The position numbers and the translations under genes are program-made. Below are positions 1 to 13,093 of a DNA stretch of 64,000 nt, piece by piece. The stretch is from assembly GCA_034359265.1 (NCBI GenBank), contig CP136897.1, positions 23,678,001 to 23,742,000 on the forward strand, given 5' to 3'. Every line of letters begins with the position of its first letter. Within the stretch, counting starts at the first letter, position 1. Under the pieces are notes generated by a model. The model ran no database searches. It saw nothing but the letters and a program-made list of their open reading frames with translations, and was not told the DNA's origin. Source of the DNA: Canna indica. Its lineage: Eukaryota; Streptophyta; Magnoliopsida; Zingiberales; Cannaceae.

Positions 1-149
1 ATTAAAAAAATATTTTAGTATTATTTTTTCTTTTAAAGTGGATAAAAAGGCAATTTGATGGATCATCCTATGAAATGTTAAAACCCTAAACTAGAAGAAA
101 AAAATTAAGAGTAAATTATTCATATTTGAGAAGAAAATGAGATGCCAAC

Positions 150-150
150 A

Positions 151-218
<68 letters not shown>
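150..218. repeat. (AAT)n microsatellite
   Basis: About 23 uninterrupted AAT trinucleotides. A second, shorter (AAT)8 tract lies at about 3449-3474, just upstream of the SFH 5' leader. Confidence 0.95.
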
Positions 219-219
<1 letters not shown>

Positions 220-1324
220 CATTGAGCCAAATCTTAGAATTGCAGTTGAGTGAAACTCACGCCCCTTATTGATTGTGGTTGAGCTCGGGCCGCGAGATCA
301 AAACTTGGCCCCTCAAAAGATGACTAATTTACTCCATCGACGTAATAAATTTTCCCTCTTATGATGAAAAATCTTCAAACAATTTTTATTTATTTCCTAT
401 TTCATGATCCAAATTACTTCATTTAATTTTGTCAGTGAAGTGCTCAGAGCAAATGAAGAAAATAATTGCACCTTCGTTCACAAATATTGGCATAATTCCA
501 AACCTAATTATGGATGTTGTCCCCTTCAGGGAGTACTTTCTGCTGACGTGGACCCACACGTTTTAATATATTTGCCCATTCATTATTTATTTTAACCTCG
601 TGCCCATTAATATACTCACTTTTTGTTATAATCATACTCATTTTTTATTTTTAAACATATTCGCTTTATTTTTGATATACTTAATTTTTTACAAAAATAC
701 ATACTTCATTTGTAAGTGAATATACCTACACCGAGTATAGATAAATAAATAGCACAGTTAATGATAATATTTCGTATATTTTCTAAAGGTCCAGGGTTCA
801 AACTCTATATGCGTCATTCTCATTCTTGTAATGAACTCGTTAACTAGAGTAATCTGATATGGTTCAATGTCTCTCATGGTCAGGTTCAACGTTGGCGACG
901 ACCGGGGTGGGGGGGATCTACATAAGACACTCTGATGCTTAAGTCGATGGGACTCCAAGGTGAATGCACGTAATAGAATATGAAATTTAGGTTACTTGAG
1001 GCATGACATATCTGTATTTATTGCACGTAAAGGTGATGGCACCACTCGGTAATCTCGCGTGGATGTTGCTCAGAATGGATCGAGACTGGTCCCAAAGATG
1101 GCGGGCTCGTAATAGTGTATCTCTCGTGATAAAGAAGGACGTGAATGTCCGTGTATATATGACCTGACGGAGTCTAGTACAAGAGCGTGGCCGGGTGGAG
1201 CCCCCCAGTTGAAGCCGTTTGGTTCGACTCGAGGCAAATTATGGGGCACTGTTGGGTCTGGTCCGACCGGGCCCAACAATTCTAGTCCAGTCCAAGTATA
1301 TTTATATTGCTCCATAAAAATAGT

Positions 1325-1545
1325 CACTTCCCTTAAAACTCAACATTTCAACAACTTCACATATGTGGTCATTTTGATAATGAAAATGCATCCTAATATT
1401 CTAAAAAGTCACACTAATTATAAATTAATGAAAAAAATTTTAAAATAATTTTTTAGAGATATTAGGATGTATTTTCATAATCAAATGATTATTTTACTGA
1501 AAACTTTTTAAACATTTCAATAATTTTACTTAAAGGGCATATATT
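1325..1545. repeat. Foldback (MITE-like) inverted repeat
   Basis: The stretch around 1363-1405 (containing GCATCCTAATATTCTAAAAA) is the imperfect reverse complement of 1448-1490 (TTTTTTAGAGATATTAGGAT), and weaker pairing extends outward on both sides. This is a small hairpin-forming element with no coding capacity. Similar sequence recurs near 38145-38280. No target-site duplication was recognised. Confidence 0.5.
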
Positions 1546-3479
1546 GGATATATTTTTAATTTCATATTGGTTTCAAAAAATTCAAAAACTATTATATTCG
1601 ATTTCGAATAATTTCGAGAATTCATATTCTAGTTTAAGGAAATTCTTGAAAACTAAACTTACAATGTTTTTTTCATTTAAACCCTGTGAAGGTTTCAATT
1701 ACATTAAATGATATTTATTCCTTGATTCTGCAGCAGCAACATTTAAGTCTCCTCCTCTGCTTGTTATATTCTCTTGTTATTGGGGTACTGTTTCAATGCA
1801 TTAATCTAACGGTACAAACCTTTATGTATTAATTGCACAACATTATTAATTATTAGCTATAAATGCACTCCATTATACTAATATAATTCAATAATTATCT
1901 TAATTTATTAACTAGGCCCACATTTTCTTCCTTTATTTTAAAATAATAATGTATATTATTTTGACCATTTTCTAAAAAAAATATATAGAATAAATTACAC
2001 TGACCTCTCATGAGTATTTTTTTTAAAAAAAATTTGTGTAATATTTTACTAAACTCAGTGGAGATTTGTGTAATTTTATTTCGTAATAGAAAAAATTTGT
2101 ATAATTTTTTATAAAAACTCAGGAGAATTATAAAATAAAATTATAAATAAAAAGAATGTTAATATAATTTTAAATCTCATCCGAGGTAAGTATAATTTAC
2201 TCAAATATATATTATTGCTCACATAGGATTTAAGGTGGTGATGTTATGTTGTGGGTCAACAAGGTCAACCCATAAGGGGTTTACATATACTTGTTATACT
2301 TAAATGGTTTTATATTTGACCCATTACCTATATTTATTAAGGGCAAAATTTTATAATATGTTTTGATGGGATAGGTCAGCTACAAACCCAACAATATCTT
2401 TTAAAATAATAAAGAATTTCTTTGGACCAAATTTAATGATTCAATTAATTATATTTTTAATTATAAATAATTTAAATCGAAATCGAGATAGAAATTAAAA
2501 TTAATTAATTTTTAATTTACTATTTGAAATCGAAACCGTTGGATATCTAAGTTAATCGAACTAGCTTCATCGAGTTGGATAAATATTGTTAACTAGTTAT
2601 TAATTAGTTACTAAGTAGATATCTATTACTCTAAAATTAAAAAAAAAACATTTGCAATTATATATATGCATATTATATAACAAATTATTGTCGGTTCCAA
2701 TACTAATTTGCTGATAATCGAAACTGTATGGAATTGAATTAGTTTTTTTGATTTTTTTCACTGAAATTGAAATCGAACTGTAAAATTATTATCTGAAATT
2801 GAATTTTACGATTTAGTTAATTAATTACCCGTGGTTAATTATCATCCATGACGAATTTTATATTTTTCTTAGGTTTCAAAAAATATTGATGATGCCATTT
2901 TTTATTATTTTAATAATAAATTTGGTCATTATTATCATAAATTAATAACATAAATTATCTTATATTTTAGTAAAATAAATTTAGTAATATTAGATTAAAA
3001 TAAAAAACAATTAGAGTATTGTGTCAATTCACCTACAGCTAGATTAGAGGTGATTTTTTTTTTATTATTTGTCAATTAAAAATCGCATTCGCACCGTATT
3101 CGATTCATTTTCGCAAATAAAAATGAATATGAATGCAGATATGAATTTAAATTTTTTTATCACAGTATCTATACCACATATCCGTGTATGAAAAATCACC
3201 AATTTGCTCATATATAGGTTACCTAATATATATTATATAAGTATGGAACCTATGAATTATTATGAATTTTAATAATGTAAATTATTATTGTTTATTAATT
3301 TTTATTAAATATGATGCATATGTAAATAATACAATATCTGCACTGTATCCCGTTAGACATCTAGGCTCTTTCTTTCATGTAATAACTGTATATACAATTA
3401 ATTTTTAATTAAAAAATAATAATTTTTTTAATAAATATAATGAAATTTGTATAATAATAATAATAATAATAATAGGCTT

Positions 3480-3716
3480 GGAGTAGTGGCGAAAAAGAGA
3501 GACGAGCGTCTACATTACAAGAGCCAGGCAGCCAGCCTCCCATCGCTCTCGAATCCTCCTCCTACCATCTTCCTCGATTCTTACACTTCTTCGCTTCCTC
3601 GAATTCTCCCCTCGCCCCCTTCTCTCCCTCTCTCCCTATCTCTCTCTGGCCAAGAAAAGGAACGCGCAGCAGCTTCGCAGCGCAAACGAAACCCTTCCGG
3701 AACAGCAAAGAAAAGC

Positions 3717-3758
<42 letters not shown>

Positions 3759-4400
3759 ATCGCAATTCGTCTTCATCTCTGTTGCCTCCCCCCATTCGCT
3801 CAAAGAAATCGGTGTCCTGGCGACTGGTCACTTCTGCCTCCCGGATCGCCGTGGCGCGGACGAGGTAGGGATCAGCTTCTTTGGTCATTCGAGCTGCGAA
3901 GGCGGTTTCTTTCGCTTCCCTCGTGTCCTGATTTCGATTGATTCGGTCGGTTTTGATTCGCAAGATTGGAGTTATGGAATGCGCTTTTTTTAAAATTTAT
4001 TTTGGATGGGTTCTGTTTTCCTTTCCTTTTTTTTCTTGAAAAGATTTCTCGTTGATGGGCATCATTGAAGGAGGCTTCGCTAGGCGGAGGACGGTTCGCT
4101 TGATCCGGAGCCTCTTTGTATCCAAATAAGAAGCAATGGAATCAATGCAGGTTCTGCGAGTCATATTTTAGCAGAAATTTTAGTTTTTTGTTGGTACTGC
4201 GATCTTTATCTGCGATATATTGAAATAAAATTTGACCCTGCTGGATCAATTTGGGGGTTGAGCTTGATGAGCTGTAAAGAAGACGATTCAAGGATACTTC
4301 TTGATTTCTGAAACTTTCTCTGCCCTGTTGTCTCATAGGCGGTGCCAGTTGCAATTCATCTCTTTTGACGCTTGAGGTCCTAGCAAAAGCTGTGGCCCGA
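3480..4400 (+). other. Probable 5' leader of the SFH gene, with leader intron
   Basis: This is a CT-rich, non-coding leader typical of a plant 5' UTR. A good donor (CGAG|GTAGGG) lies at 3864/3865 and a candidate acceptor (CATAG) ends at 4338, so a leader intron of about 474 bp is likely. A run of CAG triplets sits at about 3720-3752. The long frames across it are low-complexity runs (poly-Asn, poly-Ala, poly-Leu) caused by the repeats. The transcript start is inferred. Confidence 0.5.
3718..3752 (+). repeat. (CAG)n microsatellite in 5' leader
   Basis: About 11 CAG/GCA triplets in a row inside the presumed untranslated leader of the SFH gene, 650 bp before the start codon. As it is outside the coding frame it would not give a polyglutamine tract. 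Confidence 0.85.
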
Positions 4401-7400
4401 ATGAAAATGTCAGGTAGTTGGTATACTGGTGTAAATACTTCCCTCAAAAACAATAAAATGGATACTTGGAATTGTTTGTTTGTTCTAACCAGTCTACCAT
4501 GCAGATGTTCTCGAAGGGTCATTCAGTTGTGAGGAGAGAAAAGAAAGGCGATCTGATGTGGAGAACTCTGAAGATGAGAGAAGGAGAACAAGGATTGGAT
4601 CCCTTAAAAAGAAAGCATTGAATGCTTCCACCAGATTTACCCACTCTCTAAAGAAACGAGGGAGAAGGAGAGTTGATTTCAGGGTTCCTTCAGTTTCAAT
4701 TGAGGATGTGAGGGATGCTGAAGAGGAGCGAGCAGTCTATGCATTCCGCCGCCAACTTATTGCCAAGGACTTGTTGCCTAATAGACATGATGATTATCAC
4801 ACATTGCTTAGGTTAGAATGTTTGTGAAACTTATTGGACTTTCATGTGAGCTTGAATGATCATTCTTAGGTTAGGTTATGCTGGCTAAATATCCTTTGTT
4901 TAAATCAGATTCCTCAAGGCTAGAAAATTTGACTTTGAGAAAGCAACGCATATGTGGACTGAGATGCTTCAGTGGAGAAAGGAATTTGGGACAGACACAA
5001 TCATGGAGGTAACATCATTTGTTAAATTTTCAGCAGTAGCTCAACATCCACAAAACAAATAGTTAGAATGAGATTGGCTAGTGTGCCTTGTGTGACAAAA
5101 AAGATGGTGCAACATTCTAGTTGTTTTTGGTCCTTAAGCCTTTTTGCAAAATAAATGTCACTTGAAGCCTTGAACTACTTGCGATTGCACAAATATGTGG
5201 CCAGTTTTGATTTTAGCATGCCTAATTTGAGAAACCAATCATTTTAATATATCAAGAATGTTCAATGTATATTTCCATTAATGTTTTACTGAGATAGTTC
5301 CTGGATTTAAATATTGCGATTGGAATTACAGGCTTTGTATATTATGACTGCCAAATCTGAAATACATTGGTAATATGGTCCCTCTCTATCGGCATTGGCG
5401 GAACCTTATGCATAGGGCTGCATTTTGAAATAGTAGTTTAGTTTGCTCAAATTTTCTTGTGCCCAAGAACCTTAGTCTTAATAGTTTAGACCTAAAGTTA
5501 CTCCCATGGCCAGCTAAGACTAGCCACTCAAATATTAGCCATGTGTGAGATAATAAACATCCAACTAATCAGTAAAAAGCAATTGCTTGAAACTTGAAAT
5601 GCCACCACATACCTTACCCACTCATCACCTAAATCTGTCTTAAAACAGTGATGGGCATCAAAGATACATCTTAATCGTAGCCTTTCCATCAATCACCATT
5701 CATGTTAACTATAACTTGTTTTCTACAAGCCAAAGGATATATTATTTTGAGCAATTACTCAAAACCATAATATGGATCAGGGAAATTCCCGAATCCATAA
5801 CAAGGATCAAGAAATTCCCAGATCCATAACTTTTTTCTCCAAATCCCTAAATCCCTGAAATACCCTCTCCAAACTTTCTTTAAAGTCCGGAACGGAACCA
5901 GGAAACAGGTTCCAAAAGTAAGTCTGGAACCTATTATATTTTCAAAAAATTCTAGATGTTATCAACCATATACGAAATTAACTCATTTAAAACATTGTAT
6001 ATATTGTAATTATCGTTATAGTTATCAAAAAATTATGAATTTGTCTTATTTTTTTCGATTCCACAATTTTGAAAAAGTCTAGAATCTCTGGAACCGAATA
6101 TCAGACCTGAACTTGAGGGTATTTTGGTGATTTTGGAAAAATAGTTATGGATCTGGGAATTTCCATCTCCTTATTATGGATATGGGAACTTCCCTAATCC
6201 ATATTATGATTTTGGGAAATTGCTCTATTATTTTTATGTTACTAAAATTTTATTATTTAAAAAGTAAAGTAATAAGTTTTACAGATACCAAAACCTTGGA
6301 TTAAATTTGTAAAGCACTCAATATGCTTTGTGAAAAACGTTTTGGTTTATTTAATCATATGCTTCATACCAGGGATCTAAAAAATCTTCTATGTATTGTC
6401 CTATAATCCATGTACTACTCCACATCAATCTATAGATCTGTGGCAGGAGCCAGATGTCAATAGTGTGATGTCTCTCTGTCACTTGTCTTCATAATCTTAA
6501 ATATGAGATTTCTTTTATTTCTATCTTAGAAACATTATAATTGGATGCCATCAACCTGGCCTACCATCATGCTGTGATTCAATTGATTTCAGGACTTTGA
6601 ATTTGAAGAGCTTGACGAAGTTCTGCGTTACTATCCCCAAGGATACCATGGAGTTGACAAGGAGGGAAGGCCTGTCTACATTGAGAGGCTTGGGAAAGCT
6701 GAGCCGAATAAGCTTATGCACATAACAACAGTGGAACGATACTTAAGATATCATGTACAAGAATTTGAGAAAGCCCTGAATGAGAAATTCCCCGCATGTT
6801 CTTTTGCTTCCAAAAGACATATTGGTTCATCCACAACAATATTGGATGTACAAGGCGTGGTATTTTGCTCACCTAGAAAAAACATACTATAGTTGGGTTT
6901 GATCAATTCTTTCAAATCGTCACTAGGTGTACTGATGTTTGACATTATTGTCTTTGTTGCAGGGCTTGAAGAATTTCAGCAAGACAGCCAGAGACCTCTT
7001 ACTCAATATGCAGAAAATAGATGGTGATTACTATCCTGAGGTACATTATTCTTAAAATGCATTTCATTTAACTTTTTGTGCTTTGAATTTTCTAACATTT
7101 TTGTTTTGTACAGACACTACATCAAATGTTCATAGTTAATGCAGGCCATGGCTTTAAGCTTCTTTGGAATACTGTGAAAGGATTTCTTGATCCGAAAACT
7201 ACTTCAAAGATACATGTACGACAATATACTAATCTTTGGAAACAAATTGATTATCTATTTCTTGGTTCTCATCTATAATTGGTGTGTGGAAATTTTGTGC
7301 AGGTTCTTGGAACCAAATATCAGAGCAGACTTCTTGAGGCCATCGACTCGAGGTTGGTGTTCTTGGGCATGCATTACTATATATTTCGCCTCTCTACCTT

Positions 7401-10400
7401 GCAGGGGCTATTAATGATTCATAGTATAAATTTACATGCAGCCAACTGCCAGAATTCCTTGGTGGTTCATGTGCATGCTACTATGAGGGAGGCTGTCTTA
7501 GATCTAGTAAAGGACCATGGAATGACCCTGTCATCATGAAGGTAGGAATGGCTTGTCTAATCGGTCAACTAGCGACATTGTATTTATCAACTGAGAAAGA
7601 AACTATAATTTATAACACCATTTTCACCCTTAGCTTGTGCAAGGTGCCAATGCAGCATACATCAGGGAAAGCCGGCATGCATGTGATGGAGAAAAAAAGG
7701 CTCATCCTTTTATGAGAATGCAACCACTGATGGCAAGATTCTAAACTTTTAGACCTTGCAAAATTTATTTGTGGATTACTCTCTTATGTCCAGCTTTATT
7801 TTGCTTCATTAAATAGCAGGGAAGAAGTGATACTTCTGCAGCTGAATCTGTATCAGATGCTGACGATATTGGTTCTCCTATCATATCGGGGATTGCGGAA
7901 TATGCTCCTTCAGTTCATAAAGAAGTGAGTTTGAATTATCTGGATGCAGTACCTCATATTAACATTCTTCAAATTTTCAATTACTCTGTTACTCAAGGTG
8001 CACCTTGTGACATATTGCCATGCCACTTAAGTCATCGTTCACATCCTTACTAATATGAAACTAATGCTTTGAATTTGTTAGATTTGATTGAGTGACTAAC
8101 TGTACCATAAGCTTAAGCTCTTAGGAAAAAGATCAATTTGTACATTTATATTCTTAATACTCTCTTCATCACGTGTGAGTTGGTAAACTTGAGGAGATTG
8201 ACCCAAGTCCAACATATGGATTCACTTAATTTAATTGCATATATATATATATATTATAATTACATACATTGGCACGATTCATACTCAGGACATATTGGGT
8301 GATCAGCCGTTAGGAAAGCTACCATTATATGCATTTATATTTTTACTGAATGATAATTACTGAAGGGAATGACAGCAAAAAAAATGTTTGAGCAACATCA
8401 TAAAATGTAAAGTGCGTGGCTTATTGTAGCTTAAGTTCAATCTAGCTTTTGTCCACAGTACACCATTACGAATCTATTACATTCACTATTCCTTTGGAGT
8501 ATCATTATTTAAAGGTTGATAGAAACTGATGACCACAGCTGAACTGTAAATCCACAAACCCTGATAGAATCACTTTCTGCAACTTATTTTTTCTTCATTG
8601 GATTGGCAGGTGGAAGCAGCAGAATTTACAGCTTATCAAAGTTGTGATGAACGTTTCATAATGGTTGATAAAGTTGTAGATATTGGTCGAATTGGATCTC
8701 AGATTGCTTTGAAGGAATCCAAAGAACTAAAAGGTCCTGATTATCCTTCTGCAATTGTAGTACCACATTAACTTGGTATAAAACATAAAATCTAATTAAC
8801 AAAATTATTCTCTTTTTATTTGTTTTTGTGGTTATGGTATGTTATCCCATGAACCTCTGAATTCGCTACTTTGTCATGAAAAGATGATTTTTTACCACCT
8901 TTGACAATCCTAGATCGGTGTAATCCAGTCATATCATGATTATTATCTATTTATCTGGAATAATTTTATGTTTTTTTTTCTTTCCATTTTCCATTTTATG
9001 CCCTGTAGAGTGTAGCCATGTACTTATTCAGAAGGTTTAAAGCTTATTTCTACAAGGAAAAGATGGTTCTTCTTGCTGGATTTTCATAGTAGTCATTTAG
9101 GGGGCCAAACCTGTAATTTTCCTGGTTCAATTGGCAATAAATTATTGTTTAATTGCATGGAGCTAAGTCGAGCTCAGGATCTCAAATATTTTATTCCAAA
9201 TTGGTTATGTAGCATAGTTTCAGTTGGCATCCAGGCTTAGAAAGGGAAAAATTGGAATATTCTTAAATACTGAAAGGAAAATATGTTCCTACTGTCCCAA
9301 ATATTTTTAGTAAAGACTTCAAAACAACCAAATGCTCATCATTTATATCCTTGTGAAGGAAACCTTATTTCTCTTTTATAGTTTTCTAAAGGCCAATTTA
9401 TTTTCATCTTGATGAATTCAGGGAACTCTGCTGCTGATAGGCGCAACAACATCAATGATGATGCAGGAGAAGGAAAGTTGCACTCTTTTTCAAGAGTGTT
9501 GGTTGCATTTATTGTTAAAATGCTATCCTTCTTTAATATCTTACGCCCTAGACAGGATAGGAGGTTGGTGAATGTTCATTCTTCAGATGCATTGGTCTTG
9601 GCACAGAATAATAATTCTACTGGTGCAATCGTCAAGACAGAGTCTGTCGCCTCTTTCATGGAACGTCTTCAAAAGCTTGAGTTGTTTCTGCATGAGCTTA
9701 GCAGCAAGCCGGCAGAGATTCCTCAAGAAAAAGAACACATGATCCTTGATTCAATGGACAGGATAAAGTGCATTGAGTGTGATCTTCAGAAAACAAATAG
9801 AGTAAGTATTTCGAGTCAGATATGTTTGGTCTTATATGGTTGTATGTCATCCCCTAAGCATTTTGGGTTAATTAGATTAATCCCAGTGCTCTAGCTCAAT
9901 TAGTTGAACTAGTTGAGAGTATCTGTTGTGATTCTTTATATTGTTTTATAGTTTTTACATGAGTACTAGGAGCAGGATCTTCGGCCGATCAAATCTTTAT
10001 TGAGTTGATATCTATTGGATTTGTCATCGTTATCAAACAATATGTCGTATGTCTTGTCTTCTACACGTGCAATATATCATATGCCACCTTGCTTGGTCAA
10101 TTTTTTTCCAAGTGAATATGTCTTTTCCAAACTCAGATTATTGCCTGCTCTACCATTTAAAGACTTAAATATGTTTATGGTTTTCTCCATTTTGTCACTT
10201 TGTTCTAACCACATTTTCTTCATTAAGGTACTGCAAGCAACAATGATGAAACAAATGGAAATAGAAGCCACTTTAGAAGCTTTCAAGGATTCAAATGTAA
10301 GGGTAAGTTGAAAACGTCAGTATTATTGAGCTATGAGTAGATCCACAGTTTATTTCGTGGATGCAAAAAAATGATTCATCTCTATGCTGTGCTAGGAGTA

Positions 10401-10847
10401 GTTTTCGACATGTTGATTTCATTTCATTATTCTTCAGAGTACCTTATATATGTGTCTGTTAATATAATTTGGTTAAAAAGGCAAATAATAGGTTATGAAT
10501 AATAAAATTCATTAGAATTGACTAATTAGTTTTATTAATTATGATTTCAGTTATGGACATGGCTTTAGGTTAAATGGCTCTTTCCAGATTTAATTTTATC
10601 TAATTGACAAATTCTAGTGAATGCTGAAACTAGTTAAATATATCAAATAAAATTGTGTTAAATGTCTAATACAGTCAAATCTTTTAAACCGTCATAATAA
10701 TATCAATAGTGGAGAAATAAACAGAACCTAGATTTCTTATCTTTGTTTATTTAATGTATATGAGAGTAATGTATATGATCCTATACGACAGGAAACTGAT
10801 TATGATGTGTTGTCTGTTTTTCTTTGCAGAGGAGAAAATTTTGTTGA
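4401..10847 (+). CDS. SFH: Sec14-like phosphatidylinositol/phosphatidylcholine transfer protein (SFH type)
   Basis: A CRAL-TRIO lipid-transfer protein, expected to move or present PI/PC at Golgi and plasma membranes and so prime phosphoinositide synthesis. Coding exons: 4407-4413, 4505-4811, 4909-5008, 6593-6859, 6963-7040, 7114-7215, 7303-7352, 7442-7541, 7634-7732, 7820-7924, 8610-8733, 9422-9801, 10228-10302, 10830-10847; these sum to 1812 nt, 603 aa plus stop. The tiny first exon splices ATG-TCA-G to give [20 protein letters not shown]. An in-frame ATG at 4401 is also possible; 4407 has the better context. Visible parts: the family hallmark [17 protein letters not shown] (about 29-45), CRAL-TRIO N lobe ([12 protein letters not shown]), lipid-binding lobe from about 140 to 310 ([34 protein letters not shown]), then a linker, a hydrophobic stretch ([15 protein letters not shown]), a coiled-coil tail and the end RRRKFC. 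Intron 3 holds a MITE; intron 9 uses a GC donor. SFH identity is from recall of the family. Confidence 0.93.
5749..6225. mobile_element. MULE-type MITE in SFH intron 3
   Basis: A 477-bp element whose ends are inverted: the left starts GAGCAATTACTCAAAACCAT and the right end is an imperfect reverse complement (GAGCAATTTCCCAAAATCAT). It is flanked by a perfect 9-bp duplication TATTATTTT (5740-5748 and 6226-6234). A 9-bp duplication with long TIRs is typical of Mutator-like elements. It has no coding capacity and lies inside the intron between SFH exons 3 and 4. Its GAGCAA terminus is shared with the 11-kb MULE at 23723-35079 and with 58252-58724. Confidence 0.9.
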
Positions 10848-13093
10848 CAGCCTGAGGAGAAACTAGTACTTTGATGAGAATCTATAAGATTTTGCAACAA
10901 AGCATATTTCCCTGTCTAGTCGGTGCTCTTGGTCGCTTTTATTTTGGTCCATGTGATGAAAATGCACACTAGCTATTTATAGCAGACATTAATTTGGAGA
11001 CAAGGTGGTGAGGATCGCTGAAAGGAAAAAAAAATCAAGGTCACACAGTACATATTTTTTGACACCATTTGTTGAGTTTCATGTTCTTTCTTTGTGCTTC
11101 CACCTGTTTTATTGTCTGTATGTACATTTAGATGAAATGTAAGAATAACATTATGCCTTCACTGAGGTTGCCCTTTTCACATTAACTTTATGCCTCATTT
11201 TGGTTCAGAATTCAGATGCAATCAATTATTCTATGTAAACCAGGAGTTTCAAGCAGGTTGTATCTTAAGTTCTTATAGAACAAGTTTGCTTGGATAAAAA
11301 ACCATGAAGTTGATGGCTTTGATGTATGACTGTTGCATGCATGAAGAGTAGAAACATACTTTTATATATTTTAATCACACTAATTCTAAGTTTGCAGTAT
11401 ATATAAGTGTAATAAAAATGTGTTGACATTTGCAGATATCATATTGTTAAACATTGAAAACAAAGAAGTTTGAAGAGTTAAAAATCTGTATGCATTAATT
11501 AATGAAGCTAGGTTGAAGAGATGTTGATTAACTACACATTCTAAAGTTGAAACTTATCGAAGGAACCAACCGCAATTCTCGGATTGAATTTAAGATCAAC
11601 ATCAACATCAACAATATATGTTTGGACAATTTGAATCATAATCATGAATGGATAATTAAATCCGAAATTTAGGATTTATTCTTATTTACTTGGATCACAC
11701 CGGAAACTTTTGCACAGAATTAGTTAATTTTGAATTGATAACATGTGTAAGGTCGCGCGGGATTAGACTTCAACTTTTTTCAAATTAAAATGTGTTAATT
11801 AGACTCACATTTTTGTTTTTTCAAAAAATAAAATAAAATAAATAAATAGTATAAATATATATTTTAAATCTAGACAAACAAATTAAGCCTATATATAGGG
11901 GATTAATTTGTGGAATCTAGCTGCCAATTAATGCTGTCTCAAATTAACCCAAACCGCCGAAGCATATAATGAATTTGAACAAGAATTAATTCTCGGAAAA
12001 GATATATGTTATATTCTTTGCGAAGGATGACAAATCGATCTGATGGATAACATCAACTCATAAAAGATTTGATCGGCTGATCCTGCTCTCTTTTCGTTTT
12101 CTGTAGATATATTGCACTGGACGCATGGTTCAAGCAGAATCAACTCAAGCTTTAGAAGACGTTAATTCCACGTATAAGAGGTACTGATCATCATCGAGAC
12201 ACAATCTGAATCTGTACGTGTTAATGGCGAATGAATGAATTATTATTGTGTGCCAAGACGACCGATGCATGCATCAAGAGTGACTGATGTTAATTGTTTA
12301 CTTTCCAATTCATATATATTGTCTTCCTTTTACTGAACACTTCAATTCGGTGCAGTGAGTGAGTCAGTGACATGGAATTAATTAGTTTCAGATTTAAATT
12401 TCGTTGGAGCATTTCAAAATTAATTTGCTGTTGGAATTGCTGCCCACCATTATTGTGCAATTTTGGACGTGTGAACTCTTTGATTTTTTGGAATTGTGGG
12501 AACTGTCACTTGGACTGGCGCACAATTCTTTGGATTTTTTTTTTTTTTTTTTATATAGCAATTTAATTCTACGAACAGATTGGCATCTTCTCCTAAACTG
12601 GAAAGAATTAGGATAAGAGAGCCGCCTTTTAGGATTGCACCAACATCGGGAAGATCTTTGACATGTCCATCTCTATCAATCCGGTTATTTCTCATTCTCT
12701 CATTAATTTGACTCGATCTCTACTCGCCCCGAGTTTTTTTTATTGATTGATATATTCCCAAATCCATCCCTCTTTAATTTCAAACTGAAAAGAGCTCGCT
12801 ATTGGATGCGATCGATCCATCTCGTCCTGAGGTTTCAGCTGGGAGATCGAGCTTGTTGTGGTTTCGTTTTTTCTTTATTGTAGCTAGAGTTGATGCTTGT
12901 GAATTGGAATTGGGTCTCATCTTTCAGCGAGAAAGCTAGGTTTCAATATTTGTGTGCGTGTTGTGAGCTTTTGAGGTTTGGAAACTGATAGAGTAGGAGA
13001 AGATCGACTGAGTTATTGATGTTTTCAGTTCATCGATTACTTCTCATGCTTCTTAATTTGATCGATCTGCACGTACTTGCTCAGGATCAACCG
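10848..13093. other. SFH 3' UTR and intergenic region; upstream region of the zinc-finger gene
   Basis: From 10848 to about 11200 is the probable 3' UTR of the SFH gene. Between 11200 and 12700 I see no gene: AT-rich sequence with a T-rich tract at about 12538-12552. The 250 bp before 13094 are probably the promoter and leader of the zinc-finger gene. A possible acceptor (TTGCTCAG at 13077-13084) just before the chosen ATG would allow a leader intron, but no donor is assigned. Confidence 0.5.

Larger units (their letters stand above)
1..3479. other. AT-rich intergenic region, left edge
   Basis: No gene can be supported here. It holds an (AAT)n microsatellite near 150-218, a foldback around 1325-1545, and a moderately GC-rich stretch at about 870-1270 that resembles a degenerate LTR-retrotransposon fragment (low confidence; no partner LTR, primer-binding site or polyprotein seen). 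The part from 1550 to 3440 is low-complexity AT-rich sequence with no convincing coding frame. Confidence 0.6.

Noticed and set aside
870..1270. Complete LTR retrotransposon
   Set aside because: No second LTR, primer-binding site, polypurine tract or polyprotein could be found in the window.
870..1310. Possible gene on the minus strand at 1070-1327
   Set aside because: No domain is recognised; composition and phrases look more like a degenerate LTR or other repeat than a gene.
3447..3963. Frames on both strands with poly-Asn, poly-Ala or poly-Leu runs
   Set aside because: They come from the AAT and CAG microsatellites in the SFH leader; no domain, and the SFH model starts downstream.
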